64,000 nucleotides of DNA from Candidatus Wallbacteria bacterium (GTDB lineage: Bacteria > Muiribacteriota > UBA6191 > JACPRK01): NCBI GenBank assembly GCA_016190005.1, contig JACPRK010000146.1, positions 1 to 64,000 of the forward strand. The letters run 5' to 3'. Below, in pieces: positions 1 to 10,900 of this stretch; position 1 is the first letter of the stretch, and every line of letters starts with the position of its first letter. The position numbers and the translations under genes are program-made. The notes beneath the pieces are model-generated. The model worked only from the letters and a program-made list of their open reading frames with translations, was not told where the DNA came from and made no database searches.

Positions 1-236
1 GAGTAGTGAGTAGCGAGTAGCGAGTAGTGAGTAGGGGGGGGGAGATGGAAGGTGGAAGGTGGAAGGTGGAAGGGAGTACACAGTAGGAGAGGAGTAGACA
101 CGAACTCCCGGCGCTTGGCCCTGGCCCCCTGATCCCTGACCCCTGAAGCCTGACCCCTGAAGCCTGAGGTCTGAAGCCTGAGGTCTGAAGCCTGAGGCCT
201 GAAGCCTGAGGTCTGACCCCTGAAGCCTGAAGCCTG
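1..236. repeat. composite heptad-repeat element, copy 1
   Basis: This is non-coding, low-complexity DNA built from 7-bp units. Five GAGTAGY units lie at 1-34, four TGGAAGG units at 46-73, and about fifteen CTGANNN units (CTGAAGC, CTGAGGT, CTGACCC) at 129-233. Between them, about 77-128, is a non-repetitive core. That core is strongly similar, in reverse complement, to 56755-56815, so the whole block is one copy of a dispersed element. It lies directly downstream of sixA. The constant 7-bp period and lack of spacers argue against CRISPR. Function unknown. Confidence 0.8.
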
Positions 237-728
237 CTACGGTCGCTCCCACTCGAGCGACTTGGGCTGGAGCAGGCCCAGGAGCCGGCCGGCCTCGCCT
301 GGGCCGCGGGGGAGATCGATGGCGCAGAGGGCGCCCTTCTTGAACTCGGGGAAATCGGCACGGGCCAGGAAGTGGCCGGCGAACTCGTGCATGTTCGGTT
401 CGTGGCCCACCAGCCCGATGCCCTTGCAGTCGCCGATGCTGCGCAGGAACTGCTCCAGGTCCTGAGGCGAGGCGCTCGGCACCAGGGCGCGCGTGACCTC
501 GACCTCCCCGCGAAAACCGGCGGCCCAGGCGAAGAGCTCGGCGGTCTGCACGGCCCTCACCAGGGGGCTCGCGAACAGTCTGGCCAGCGGCAGCCCCTCG
601 GCCTTGAACGCTTTGCCGATATCGACCATCCGGTCGCGCCCCTTCTGAATCAGGGGCCTGTCCTCGTCCATCATTCCGGGGGTGCCTCTCTCGACGGCCG
701 CCGCATGGCGAATCAGGTAGATCTTCAT
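237..728 (-). CDS. sixA: phosphohistidine phosphatase SixA
   Basis: A 163-residue histidine-phosphatase-superfamily protein of the usual SixA length. The N-terminal LIRHAAA supplies the nucleophilic histidine (H8), and VGHEPNM near residue 108 supplies the second catalytic histidine. Family members remove phosphate from phosphohistidine on HPt or PTS-like proteins in the cytoplasm. The ATG at 728 puts the RHA motif at the expected position. It is divergent from queD, and a good queD promoter lies in the gap. The substrate cannot be told from the window. Confidence 0.88.
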   Translation of the reverse strand: MKIYLIRHAAAVERGTPGMMDEDRPLIQKGRDRMVDIGKAFKAEGLPLARLFASPLVRAVQTAELFAWAAGFRGEVEVTRALVPSASPQDLEQFLRSIGDCKGIGLVGHEPNMHEFAGHFLARADFPEFKKGALCAIDLPRGPGEAGRLLGLLQPKSLEWERP

Positions 729-770
729 GCCATCATCATAAGCCGGGCAAGAGGGGGATTCCGACTTCGA

Positions 771-799
771 TTGACCTGGGGCTGGCGGCGGGCTACAAT
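771..799 (+). promoter_or_regulatory. sigma70-type promoter for queD
   Basis: A -35 box TTGACC (771-776) and a -10 box TACAAT (794-799) are separated by exactly 17 bp. Transcription would start near 806, giving a leader of about 30 nt before the queD ATG. It lies in the short divergent gap between sixA and queD. Seen by eye, not scored. Confidence 0.6.
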
Positions 800-835
800 G
801 GCGGGCTCCCCGAAGGACGGCGGAGTGGCTTTCTC

Positions 836-1216
836 ATGTACGAGATTCAGATCGAGGACACGTTCGCGGGCGCGCACCGGCTGGTCGGCTACGTCGGCAA
901 GTGCCAGAACTTGCACGGGCACAACTGGCGCGTGCAGGTCGGGCTCGAGGCCGAATCGCTGGACTCGACCGGTCTGCTGATGGACTTCACAGAGCTCAAG
1001 CGCATCACGCGCTCGGTGCTCGAGGAGCTGGACCACACGTACCTGAACGAGCTGCCGGCCTTCCGGGAAGTGAATCCCTCGGCGGAGAACCTTTCGAAGT
1101 ACATCTTCGACCGGGTTTCCGAGCGTCTCCCCGGGCAGGGGGCGACGCTGACGCACGTTCGCGTCCACGAGACCGATCGCTACAGCGCGACCTATCGGCC
1201 GTCGCGGGCCCGATAA
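836..1216 (+). CDS. queD: 6-carboxytetrahydropterin synthase / 6-pyruvoyl-tetrahydropterin synthase family (QueD-like)
   Basis: This 126-residue T-fold enzyme has the expected zinc site: H14 in GAHRL, then H27 and H29 in NLHGHNW. Catalytic Cys23 sits just before the HxH pair. DHTYLNEL and PSAENL are further family blocks. QueD converts 7,8-dihydroneopterin triphosphate to 6-carboxytetrahydropterin for queuosine or other deazapurines. PTPS homologues use the same fold for biopterin or folate. No other queuosine gene is in view, so the exact product is inferred. The gene has its own promoter and precedes iscS by 74 bp. Confidence 0.85.
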   Translation: MYEIQIEDTFAGAHRLVGYVGKCQNLHGHNWRVQVGLEAESLDSTGLLMDFTELKRITRSVLEELDHTYLNELPAFREVNPSAENLSKYIFDRVSERLPGQGATLTHVRVHETDRYSATYRPSRAR

Positions 1217-1290
1217 CCGGCCCGGCCGTATACTCCATCGGGGTGGCGGCGCGTTCGCCGGCCGCTCCTACCGGGCCAGGACCGTCATCG

Positions 1291-2508
1291 ATGAAGCTAC
1301 CCGTGTACATGGACAACCACGCGACGACTCTGGTCGACCCGGCGGTGCTGGAGGCGATGCTGCCCTACTTCCGGGAGCATTTCGGCAACGCCGCCAGTCG
1401 CACGCACGCTTTCGGGTGGACGGCGGACGAAGCCGTCGAGAAGGCCCGGGCCCAGGTTGCACGGCTGGTGGGGGCCTCGGCGCGGGAGATCGTGTTCACC
1501 AGCGGCGCCACGGAGTCGAACAATCTGGCGCTGAAGGGCGTGGCCGAAGCTTACCGGACCGTGGGGGACCACATCGTGACGGTGTCGACGGAGCATCGTT
1601 CGGTGCTGGACGTCTGCCGGCGGCTGGCCGAACAGGGTGCGCGCGTGACGGTGCTGGACGTGGACGGCGCAGGCCTGATCGATCCGGATGAGGTCCGTCG
1701 GGCGCTGACGGAGCGCACGATCCTCGTCTCGGTGATGGCCGCCAACAACGAGGTGGGTGTGCTTGGGGCGATCGGCCAGATCGGCGCACTGTGCCGCGAG
1801 CGCGGGGTGCTGTTTCACACGGACGCCACGCAGGCTGCGGGGAAGGTGGCGCTGGACGTCGAGGCCGACTGCATCGACTTGATGTCGCTGTCCGGCCACA
1901 AGATGTACGGGCCGAAAGGGGTCGGCGCGCTCTTCGTGCGGCGCTCGCGACCCAGGGTGAAGCTGGCCCCGCTGCTGGACGGCGGCGGTCATGAGCGCGG
2001 GATGCGGTCGGGGACCTTGAACGTGCCGGGCATCGTCGGGATGGGGAAGGCCGCCGAGCTGGCCGGAGAGCTGCGCGAGCTCGAATCGGCGCGCCTGACG
2101 GTGCTGCGTGATCGGCTGTTCCGCGGGATTTGCGAGAAGCTGGACGGCGTCACGCTCAACGGAGACGCGGTCCGGCGGCTTCCCGGAAATCTCAACATCT
2201 CGTTTGCATCCATCGACTCCGAGGCACTCATTTCCGCCCTGCACGACGTCGCCGTCAGCTCCGGCAGCGCCTGCACCTCGGCAACGCTGGAGCCCTCGCA
2301 TGTCCTGCGCGCTATGGGGATGGAGGATCGCCGCATCCACTCCTCCATCCGGTTCGGACTGGGGCGGTTCAACACGGAAGAGGAAGTCGAACATGTGATC
2401 CGGCGGGTCGTCGACTCGGTGCGGTCGCTGCGGGCGATGGCTCCGGGTCATGTTCCCGCAGCGACCGTTGCCGGGCCCAGTCACGCCGGCGATACAGGAG
2501 AAGATTGA
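1291..2508 (+). CDS. iscS: cysteine desulfurase, IscS/NifS type
   Basis: A PLP-dependent class V aminotransferase of 405 residues, the length of IscS. The PLP-lysine motif is [12 protein letters not shown], and NNEVGVLG and [11 protein letters not shown] also match. The C-terminal SSGSACTSA loop carries the persulfide cysteine and is of the long group I type. It takes sulfur from cysteine for Fe-S clusters and tRNA thiolation. The ATG at 1291 gives the standard MDNHATT start; the frame is open further upstream but without homology. Its stop overlaps the start of the A-type carrier (TGATG), so the two are probably translationally coupled. No IscU or IscR is adjacent. Confidence 0.95.
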   Translation: MKLPVYMDNHATTLVDPAVLEAMLPYFREHFGNAASRTHAFGWTADEAVEKARAQVARLVGASAREIVFTSGATESNNLALKGVAEAYRTVGDHIVTVSTEHRSVLDVCRRLAEQGARVTVLDVDGAGLIDPDEVRRALTERTILVSVMAANNEVGVLGAIGQIGALCRERGVLFHTDATQAAGKVALDVEADCIDLMSLSGHKMYGPKGVGALFVRRSRPRVKLAPLLDGGGHERGMRSGTLNVPGIVGMGKAAELAGELRELESARLTVLRDRLFRGICEKLDGVTLNGDAVRRLPGNLNISFASIDSEALISALHDVAVSSGSACTSATLEPSHVLRAMGMEDRRIHSSIRFGLGRFNTEEEVEHVIRRVVDSVRSLRAMAPGHVPAATVAGPSHAGDTGED

Positions 2509-2843
2509 TGGCCATCCAGCTCACCGACAACGCCGTCCGGGAGATCCAGCGGATCTTCCAGGAGAACAAGATGCCCCCGGGCACCGTCGTGCGCTTGCAG
2601 GTGAAGGGCGGCGGTTGCGCCGGCTTCAACTACAACATGGATTTCCACGACGAATCGAAGCTCGACAAGTTCGACAAGATCTCCGAGTACGGCGGCGTCA
2701 AAGTCGTCTGCGACATGAAGAGCTACCTCTACCTGAACGGCATGACGGTCGATTTCGTTCGGACGCTGATGGCGCAGCAGTTCGTCTTCAACAATCCCAA
2801 CGCGAAGTCGACCTGCGGCTGCGGCACTTCCTTCAGCGCCTGA
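2508..2843 (+). CDS. A-type iron-sulfur carrier protein (IscA/ErpA family)
   Basis: A 111-residue HesB/IscA-family protein. The three conserved cysteines are present: one in GGGCAGF near residue 37 and two in the C-terminal CGCG. Such proteins accept and pass on Fe-S clusters to apoenzymes. The start overlaps the iscS stop by one base, an iscS-iscA pair without a scaffold gene between. IscA, ErpA and SufA cannot be told apart safely from sequence alone. Confidence 0.9.
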   Translation: MAIQLTDNAVREIQRIFQENKMPPGTVVRLQVKGGGCAGFNYNMDFHDESKLDKFDKISEYGGVKVVCDMKSYLYLNGMTVDFVRTLMAQQFVFNNPNAKSTCGCGTSFSA

Positions 2844-2977
2844 CGACGGCGCACGGGGGGAGGCCGGCCGCCGCGGTCGCGCGGCGTTGACGCACAGCGG
2901 CAAACGGCTTGCTAGCCCGCGGCTCCCGATATGGAGTGCGAGGAGCGTTTCGGGTATGATGCAGCCGGAGGTCGCGC

Positions 2978-3466
2978 GTGAGATCCGAATCGGATTCTGC
3001 GGAGGGCGCTGACCCAGTCCGCATTCTTGCGGAAGCGGCCCGGGCGCTGCGGGAGCATTACCTGCAAGCGCGAGCCGCGGTTGCCGAGGTGGAGCTGGAG
3101 CTGGCGGCCGCGCGCCCAGGAGCGCAGGGAACAGGCGGCGTTTCGCTTGAGCGCGAGGGCGATCTGGCCGAGCTGAGAACGGCCATGCGGGGGCTTCGCG
3201 ACCGCTACGAGGAAATGGAGCGCGAGCAGCAGGAAGCCGCGTCCGCGCTCTCCGCGGCCCGTTTGCGCCTCAAGGTGCAGGAGCTGTTGCGGCGGGCTTC
3301 GCCCGGCCACGAGGCGGAGGCGCTCGACGAGGCCCGGAGGACAATCGCCGAGACTGCTGCGCGCGCCGAGCTCGAGACCGGCGGGCTCGATCCCGAGACG
3401 CGCCTGGAGCTCGAGAAAATCGATCGGCTGGCGCGGGCCCTGAGACTGGCCGGGGTGAAGCCGTGA
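2978..3466 (+). CDS. conserved hypothetical coiled-coil protein, first gene of the giant-membrane-protein operon
   Basis: A 162-residue protein without recognised family. It is rich in Ala, Glu, Arg and Leu and reads as long amphipathic helices or coiled coil between residues about 15 and 155. There is no signal peptide or membrane span. The GTG start at 2978 has a good ribosome site (GGAGG at 2967-2971), and a TATGAT box lies at 2955-2960. The stop overlaps the next GTG by four bases. In composition it resembles the PspA-like protein at 56049, but I see no shared motif. Inferred cytosolic partner of the membrane proteins that follow. Confidence 0.7.
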   Translation: MRSESDSAEGADPVRILAEAARALREHYLQARAAVAEVELELAAARPGAQGTGGVSLEREGDLAELRTAMRGLRDRYEEMEREQQEAASALSAARLRLKVQELLRRASPGHEAEALDEARRTIAETAARAELETGGLDPETRLELEKIDRLARALRLAGVKP

Positions 3467-4281
3467 AGCGGCCAGAAGGCGGTCTGCCCGGACTCCTGGG
3501 AGCGCTCGGTTTCGCGGCGCTGGTCGTGATGGCCGGCGCCGCGCGAGGTGAGGAGGTCGCGGACGCGGTCGCCAGACAGGTGGCCGCGGGGCGAGACTCG
3601 GGCGTGGTCGACGCCGGGTCGCTCCTGTCTGCGGAGGATGTGGCCGCCTTGCAGGCGGTGCGTCGCGAGCTGGCTTCGCGCGGGCTGCGGGCGATGTTCG
3701 TCACCGTGCCGGACGCGGTTGCTCAGGAGCGGCTGCAAGGCCGACTGGGCGAGATGCTCGGCTTGGGGCCGGACGATCTTCTGATCATCGCGAGCCGGAC
3801 CAGTGCCCATTGCAAGGCGCCCGCACTGAGGGGCGACACGGAGCCGCTGGCGAAGGCGTTTCGCGAGTCGAAGGCCGACTTCGCGCTTGGCACGCGCGCC
3901 GGTCTGGTCGCGCTGGCGTCCCGGTCAGCCGAGCTCGTGGCCGGCCGCCGCGCGCGGGAGACGACGCTGGCGCGTGCGGGCGCGGCCGGTCTGGCCGTGC
4001 TGATCCTGGCCGGTGGCGCCCTGCTGGGGCTCAGGGTCGGGTCCGATGCGGCCCGGCGGGCGGCCGCCGAGTCGGCCGGTCGCGAGCCGCTGCTCGACTC
4101 GCTGTCGCACTCGCTCTACGAGCTGGCGGTTCTGACGGAGGAGCAGCCGTGGGGCCACGCTGTCTACCTGGAGGCCTGGCGGCGTTACAGCGAGGTTCGT
4201 CGCTCGGGCGGGGCGGCAGAGCTCGAGGAGCTGGGCCGTTACCTCGGGGACACGCTCACGCGCTCGAGGAGCCGCTTGTGA
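3463..4281 (+). CDS. secreted/membrane-anchored protein with TPM-like N-terminal domain
   Basis: A 272-residue protein. Residues 1-30 are a signal peptide or N-terminal anchor. Residues about 45-160 resemble a TPM (Psb32/MOLO-1) domain: VVDAGSLL, then a long helix, then AMFVTVPDA and DDLLIIAS. A clear transmembrane segment covers about 168-192, followed by a mainly helical cytoplasmic tail of 80 residues. TPM proteins are membrane-anchored and often act in envelope or protein maintenance. The GTG start overlaps the previous stop (GTGA) and the stop overlaps the next GTG in the same way. The TPM call rests on pattern only. Confidence 0.6.
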   Translation: MKRPEGGLPGLLGALGFAALVVMAGAARGEEVADAVARQVAAGRDSGVVDAGSLLSAEDVAALQAVRRELASRGLRAMFVTVPDAVAQERLQGRLGEMLGLGPDDLLIIASRTSAHCKAPALRGDTEPLAKAFRESKADFALGTRAGLVALASRSAELVAGRRARETTLARAGAAGLAVLILAGGALLGLRVGSDAARRAAAESAGREPLLDSLSHSLYELAVLTEEQPWGHAVYLEAWRRYSEVRRSGGAAELEELGRYLGDTLTRSRSRL

Positions 4282-4976
4282 TCGCCGGGAGCCGGCTCGA
4301 GCTCTGGCTTCTGGGAGGCACGCTGACGACGAGAAAGCTCTCGAAGTGGCGCGCGCTGGCGACGCTGGTCGTCACCGGAAGCCCGTCGCAGCCAGCGATC
4401 GAGGAAGCGGGCGGCCTCGAGGGACTTGTCCGGGACGTGACGAAGGTCCTGGCGGGCGCACTGCGAGGGGAGATCTCGAGAACCGACACGGCGGCGGGGG
4501 CGAGTCTCCGTGCGCGTGCCGAGGACGATAGCGATACGGCCGCTGTGACGGCCCAGGCCCACGCGCTCCACGCGCCGCTGGAACCCGCGGTGACGATCGA
4601 TGTGCGGGTCTTCTCGCCTCGAGGGCGACCCTGCGCGGCGGCTCGCGCCAAGGCGCTGGCGATCGCCCTGGAGACCGAGCTGCGTCAGCGGTTGACCGTC
4701 GCCCGGATGGAGTACCGGGAGCTGGAGTTCACGCGCTCGCAGGTCCGCGGCGCCGTCTCGGCGAACGAAGTTGCCGAGGACTCAAGCCCGCTCTTCGGCC
4801 TGGCCGCGCACGCGGTGGCTTCGCTGCGCGCCATGGAGGGGATGAGCGCCGTTCCGGTCGCCGACGATGCGGCCGGCGGGACTTTCGAAGGCGCCGGCCC
4901 CGCGGGCCCGGGCGACGATTCCGGCGGCGGCTCGCTGGACGGCGGCGCCGACGACGGAGCCGGCGGACAGCTCTAG
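4278..4976 (+). CDS. hypothetical protein with Gly/Asp-rich tail
   Basis: A 232-residue protein, start GTG at 4278 overlapping the preceding stop by four bases. The frame is open upstream, but only from here does the protein look folded. No signal peptide. It has a beta-type block near 10-40 (LELWLLGGTL, ALATLVVTG), a central region of charged helices, and a second alpha/beta block (TIDVRVFSP) near 115. The last 35 residues are Gly, Asp and Ala, probably disordered. No family recognised. Position suggests a partner of the giant membrane protein 18 bp downstream. Confidence 0.65.
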   Translation: MIAGSRLELWLLGGTLTTRKLSKWRALATLVVTGSPSQPAIEEAGGLEGLVRDVTKVLAGALRGEISRTDTAAGASLRARAEDDSDTAAVTAQAHALHAPLEPAVTIDVRVFSPRGRPCAAARAKALAIALETELRQRLTVARMEYRELEFTRSQVRGAVSANEVAEDSSPLFGLAAHAVASLRAMEGMSAVPVADDAAGGTFEGAGPAGPGDDSGGGSLDGGADDGAGGQL

Positions 4977-4994
4977 GCCCGAGCGCAGACCCCC

Positions 4995-7900
4995 ATGCCA
5001 TCTCCCACCGAACGCGCCCCCGAGAGCACCGGGAAGAGCGAGCTGGGATGGATGCGGCTCGTCGCCGCATTTCTCGAAGAGGGCAACATCAAGTGGCTGC
5101 TGGCGGTCGGCATCGCGCTGATCCTGGCGGCGTCGGCCTACTTCGTTCACATCAACTGGAAGTTCTTCGAGTCCTACACGTTCCTGCAGTACGCGCTGGT
5201 GGCCGGTTTCACTGCCGTCTGCTCGGGCTTGGCGTCGGTCCTCACGGAGCGGGCCGGCCTGCCCAGCACCGGTCGGGCGTTCCACCTGACGGCGTTCTTT
5301 CTGGTACCGCTCAACTTCCTGGCGATGGCGCTTCCGGAGATCGCCCTGTTCTCGACCAAGAGCGCATCTCCCGAGGTCGGCTGGGCGCTGGGGTTGGCCG
5401 CCTATCCGTTCTTGTTCTGGGTGCTGGACCGCAGCCTGGTCGCGCTGACGGGGGGCGGTTGTGCGCGGCTGGCCGGCGCCCTCATCGGGGCGGCGGGGCT
5501 CTTGCCGTTCGGCGGCCCTGCGAGTCCGCTTGCCTTTCCGCTGGCGTTGGGGGCGTGGCTGATCTCGGCCTTCGGTCTGGCCGAGGTACGCCACGAGCTG
5601 GTCCTTAGGCGGCGACTGGATGATCCTCAGCCGATCGTGCTCTCGGCTGTCGGCCTGATCGGGGCCTTCGTGGCGCACTGCTGGCTGGCGGCGCCCGAAG
5701 CGCGCTGGGCCGGGCCAGCGGTGTTCGCGGTCGCGCTGCTGGTGTTGCACCTGTCGCACGCGCTGCGAGAGGCGATGGCCTGGCGGATGGGCGATCGCGG
5801 CCGAGATATCGCCAACACGACGGTCGTCGCCGCGCACCTGCTGATGTTCGTGGCGACAGCCGTGGCCTACGGCGGGCGGCTGGTGGCCAATCCGGCGTTT
5901 GCGCTGACGGTGACGCTGCACGCGCTGGTCCTGGCATCGACGGCCGCGGTCCTGGGGAGCGCGCTGGCGCGCCGGCTGGCGCTCGGGGCAGCAGCGATAG
6001 CGGCTGCGGCAGCGGCGGCCGTGACGCCGGAGCTGGCCACGGTGCTCGAGCGCGGCGCGGCGGCCGTCATCGGCAATGGGTGCCGGCCGGCACTGCTTGC
6101 GCTGATGCTGGCGGCGTACGCGTATGCGCTGCTGGCCGGACTGGCGCATGGTCGCGGGGATGAGGAGTGCGAGGAGTGGTCCCGGGACGCGCTCGGCTTC
6201 TCTGCGGCAGCGGGTACGTTTGCGGCGTTCGGGGCGCTCGGCACGGCCAGGGGTGGTGCGCCGATGCTGGCGCTCTGGTCGGCGCTGCTTTGCACGACGT
6301 GGGCGCGGTTCCGGGTCGCCGACTTGTTGCTCGGCTCACTGCTCGCGGCACTGGGCGCGGGCGTGGCGGCGGCGAAGCTGGCCGGAGTGGAGGGGGCCGG
6401 CCTGGTCTTCGGGATGGGCGGCGCGGCGGCGGCGTTTCTGATGCTGGTCCCGAGCCGCGAGGCGGGGATTGCGTGGCCGGTGATGCGAGCGCTGGCGTCG
6501 ACTACGAAGGACCCGTGCGAGGCCGCGGCGATGCTGGCGCTGATCGCGGCGATGCTGGTCGGCCTGGGCGTGGACGCTGCGTCGCCGGCCGCTGCGGTCT
6601 CTCTGGCCTTTCTGGCCGCGGTCGCGGGATGGGGGGCCTCGGCGCGCGGCGCGCGACTGCGGGAGATGACCTTCGTCCTTGCCGGGGTGACGCTCCTGCA
6701 GTGCCGGGGGCTGGCTTCGGGCCGGCTGCTGGTCTGGGGCGAGTGGGCGCCGGGCGTCCTCGTGCCGGCCCTGATCGGCGCAGCGTTCTGGGGGCTGGGC
6801 CGCACGCTCGGCCGCCGTCGCGCGGGCCCGGAGGCGCAGGCGGAGGGTGTTGCAGAGTCGGTGCATCCGTTGGAGTTTTCGGGTGTTGCGATGTCCGCGG
6901 CGGCGGTGCTCTTCGCTCCGTTCCATCTGCCGGCCGGTGTGGCAGCGCTCGCGGTGGCTGCGGTTCATTTCGGCGTTTGCCTGGCGGCCTACAAGCTGAG
7001 GCCGCTGTTGACGCTGTCGGCGGGCAGCGCGGGTGCGGCGATCGTGCTGGCGGCCCACGGCGCCGCCGGCCCGGAGGGTGCGCGTGCAGCGCTGGCAGCC
7101 CTTGCGCTGGCCCTGGCTGCCGCGGCCTTCCATTTGCGCGGGCGTCTTCAGGCAGCGCTGGCTCCGGTCAGCTCGTGGGGCCGGCGGCTCCAGATCAGTC
7201 CTCTGATGGACTTGGCGCTGGCGGCGGCAGCGGTTCTCTGCTGGCTGGACGCTGGCCGCCTGGTGGCGCTGGAAGGTGCCGGGCTGCCGGCTTCGGCGCT
7301 GGCGGCGGCCATTTTCATCGCCGGGGCGATCTTCTATTCCACGGATCTCCTGACCGTCCCGGCGCTGCTGGCATTGGCGCTTGCGGCGGTGGAGTGTCAC
7401 CTTCGAGGGTGGCCGCTGGCGCTCCTGGCCGCGGCCATCGTGCTAGGGCGGTTCGCCGATCTGGCGGGGCAGCGCGAGGCTGCGCCGAGGGCGACGCCGT
7501 ACGTCGTGGCTTCTCATCTCTTCGCAGGCCTGGCGACGCTCTCGGCCCTGGTCGCGCCGGCGCCGCTGGCGTCGGCTGCCACGCTAGCGGCAGTGGCCGC
7601 ATGGCAGTTCTGGCGCTCGCGCGGCGCGCCGTCACATGCGACGGCGGCGCTCGAGCTGGTGCTGCTTGCCCTGGCGCGGGCGCTCGAGGCAACGGGCTGG
7701 GGGCCAGCGTGGCGGCTCCTGGCGCTGGCCGGGGCCAACGCGGCCGCGCACTTCGCGTGGCCGGTCGCGGGCGCTATTCCCCGGCCGGTCCTGGCGGGCG
7801 TGGAGGTCACGCTGGCCAACGTCTTCCTGCTGGTGCCGATCGGGTTGGCATGCGATGCCGGCGGACGGCTGGCGGGGGCGGTCATGCTGCTGGGCGCCCT

Positions 7901-10900
7901 GGTGGGCGGCTCGTGCGCAGCGCGGTTGCCGCGGTCGCAGGTCGCCTGGGTGGCGCTGGCGCTGGCGGTGGTGGGCGCGCCGCTGGTTGCGGGCGATGCG
8001 GCTGTGCGGGCGGGCTCGTCCGTCCTGGCCGTCGAGGCGTTCTTGGCGCTCTGGCTGGCGCGCGCGCTGCGGGCGCGGCAAGGGCATGAAAGTCTCACCG
8101 GACCGGTCGACTGGACTGCGCGGGGGCTGGCTGCGGCCGGCGGATTGCTGGCCCTTGCCGAGGCCTTCCGGCCCGGAATCGCGGACCCGCTGACGGGTGC
8201 GGGTGTGGCTGAGACGCTCAGGCCGGCGTTGACGGCTGCCGCGTGCAGCGCTCTCGCTCGCGTTGCAGGCGGCCCGTTGCAGGGACTGTCCGCGCTCTTC
8301 GGCTGGGGTGCCCTCATGCTGGGGTTGGCGCCCAGGTGCCCGTCTGCGCTGAGCGAGTCGATTGCACTTTCCACTCTTGGTGTGGCGCTGCTCTCGGTAC
8401 CGGCGGAGCGCGGTCAGGCGTGGAGGGTTCTTGGGTGGGCGACGTCGACGGGTCTTACTCTTTACCTGGTCGCGCAGTTCGGCGGCTCGCAGCTCCACGG
8501 ACTGGCGAGCCGCCTGCAACCCTCCGAAGCGGTACTGGCGCTGGCGATCCAGGCTCTTGCGTTCGGCGTGGAGACATGGCTTCGTCCGGGGGCCGCCGCA
8601 TGGCAGGGATTCACGCTCGCCGCTACGGCCGCGACGCTGGCTGCGATACGGGCGACGGGCTTGCCCTGGGCCTGGTGCGCTGCGGGGGCGGCCTGGCTGG
8701 CGCTGGCGATCGCCAGTGCCGGTCGCTGGATGGGGGAGCTGGTCCGGGGCGGCCGGTCGCTGGACCTGTCGCGTTCGGTGGGGCCCGGTTCCGAGGCGTT
8801 GGCGGTCACGCGCGCCGTGTCGCTGGCGATGGGTGTGCTGGCGCTGGCTGGGGTGCCCCAGCTCTCGGGCTTCGAGGCGGCCGGACTGCTGGCGCTGGCA
8901 GCGGCGCACTGGCACTTCCTGGCGCCCGGAGGTCGCGCCGACGTCGCCTTCTTCGGGGCGGCGCTACTCGGAAGCCTCTCCGTGGTCTGGGGAGCGTACG
9001 CCGCGGCGGTCCGGACGGGCGCCACGCTGGAGCAGTTCTTCCTGGAACCTTACTTCGCGCTGACGGCGCTGACGATGGCGCTGGGATGGATGGCCGCAGA
9101 GCGAGTACTGGCGGCGCGGGAGCCCGTGTTCCGAGGCGAGGCAGCCGCGACGCTGGCATCGGCCTTCGGTGGGGCGGCCTTTGCCGGTTCTTTCGTCGCG
9201 CTGCTTTCGGCTGTGGGAACGACGCCGCATCACCTGGCGCGGCTGGCGACGCTGCTGGCCGTGCAGGGCATCGTCTCGCCCAGGGTGCACGCTGGTGCTC
9301 CCGCACTGGCTCGGCTGCTGGGGCTCTTCACGCTCGCGCTCTGGGGCGCGCTCGGGCTGGAGGCGTTCGCGGTCTGGCGGACCGCGCTGGCGCCGGCCGA
9401 GGACGTGCGTGTAGCGACGGCGCTGCAGATGTTGCTGCTCGTGGCCGCGGGCTACCGCGTGGCGTCCGCCTGGCCGGGCCGCAGCGGCTCGGATGTCCAG
9501 AGCGCGGCAGCCCGTGACGCCAGGGCCTTCGGGCATGCGACCGTCCTGGTCCTTACGGTCGGGTGTGCCAGCGCGGCTCATCTGTGGGCCCTGCGGCCGG
9601 AGGTGCCGTGGCAAGCTGTGGGCCTTGCGTTGGGCGAGTGTCTGGCTGGCCTCGTGCTCTTCTCGAGCGACGCGGGCCAGCTGGTCTTCTGGGCGGCGTC
9701 GAGCGCGCTCTTCCTGGAGCCGGCGGCGCGCGCCATCGGTCGGGCACATCTGGCGGTCGATCCGGTCGCCGGGGTTCCGCTGGCGGCGACGGTGCTGGCT
9801 GTCCAGGCAGGACTTTTCTGGGTTGCGGAGCGGGCGCTCGGAGCCGCTGGTTGGGCGTCTTCTGTGCTGGGGACGCGAGCGGCCGGTTGGGCCCGGGCGC
9901 TGGCCGGGTGGGCGGCCGGTCTGGTGTCGCTCGTGGCGTTCCGCGGGGTCTTCGAGCAGCTTGCGGCGGAAGCATCCCGGTTGTCGCCGGCGCTGGTACA
10001 GGGAGGGGCGGGCCCGGGAGCGGTTGCCGGGACTCTATCGCTCGTTTCACTCCTGGGGTGGTTGGCGGCGCTGCACGCCATCGTGACGCTGCTGACCGAA
10101 AGTGCGATCTGGCATCGCTCTGCCGTGGTTCTGGGGTGCTCGGCGGCCTTCGCGGGGGCGTACCAGGGACTGCTCGAGGCGGGTTGGCTCACGCTTTCCT
10201 CGGGGTTACTGGCGGCCGCGGCCGTCTCGCTCGTGCTCTGCGCTGCCGGAACGGGCCTCCGGAGTTTCGGGTTGCCGGAGGACGACTGGAACGGTCTGTC
10301 GAGTGCGTTGAGTGGTTTCGGTCTTGGCTCGGTAGTCCTGGGGGTGACGGTGGCCTTCGGCCGGGACGTGGCGTGGCCGGGGCCGGTGGAGCGGGCGTTG
10401 CGCCTGCACGCCGCGGCGCTCGTGCTGGCGCTGCTCTCGTATCCTGCGCGGTGGGCTCCGGCCGCCTGGCCAGCGGGTCTGATGCACGCAGCCGGGGCGC
10501 TGGCGCTGGCCGGGGTGGTGCCGGGCTGGCAGCTCGGGGGCCCGACGCTGGCGGCGAGTTGCGGGCTTTCCGGCTTCCTTCTGCTCTGGTGTGCGGCGGC
10601 AGTGGACGGGGCGGCGTGGGGCTTCGCCGGGGTCGGCGCCGGTCTGGGTGCTATCGTCGTCGCGGCGTGGACGGCCGCGGCGCCGCAGTCCTGGTTCTGG
10701 CTGGTCTCGTGGCCCCTGCTCTCGGCCCTGCTGCTGGCGCTGGCGGCCGGTCTGCGAGCCGCGAGGCTGCCGGCCCATCTTCAGATGGCGCGGCGGGCGT
10801 ATGGGGAGGGGTTGCAACTGGCTGCTCTCTTCCTGGCAGCGCCCGCCCTTGGGTCAGCCCTCCAGGTCGGTCCGGGGGTCTCCGGCCGGCTCGTGACACT

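Noticed and set aside
129-233. Possible CRISPR array
   Set aside because: Repeat unit is 7 bp with no spacers, and no cas genes occur in the window.
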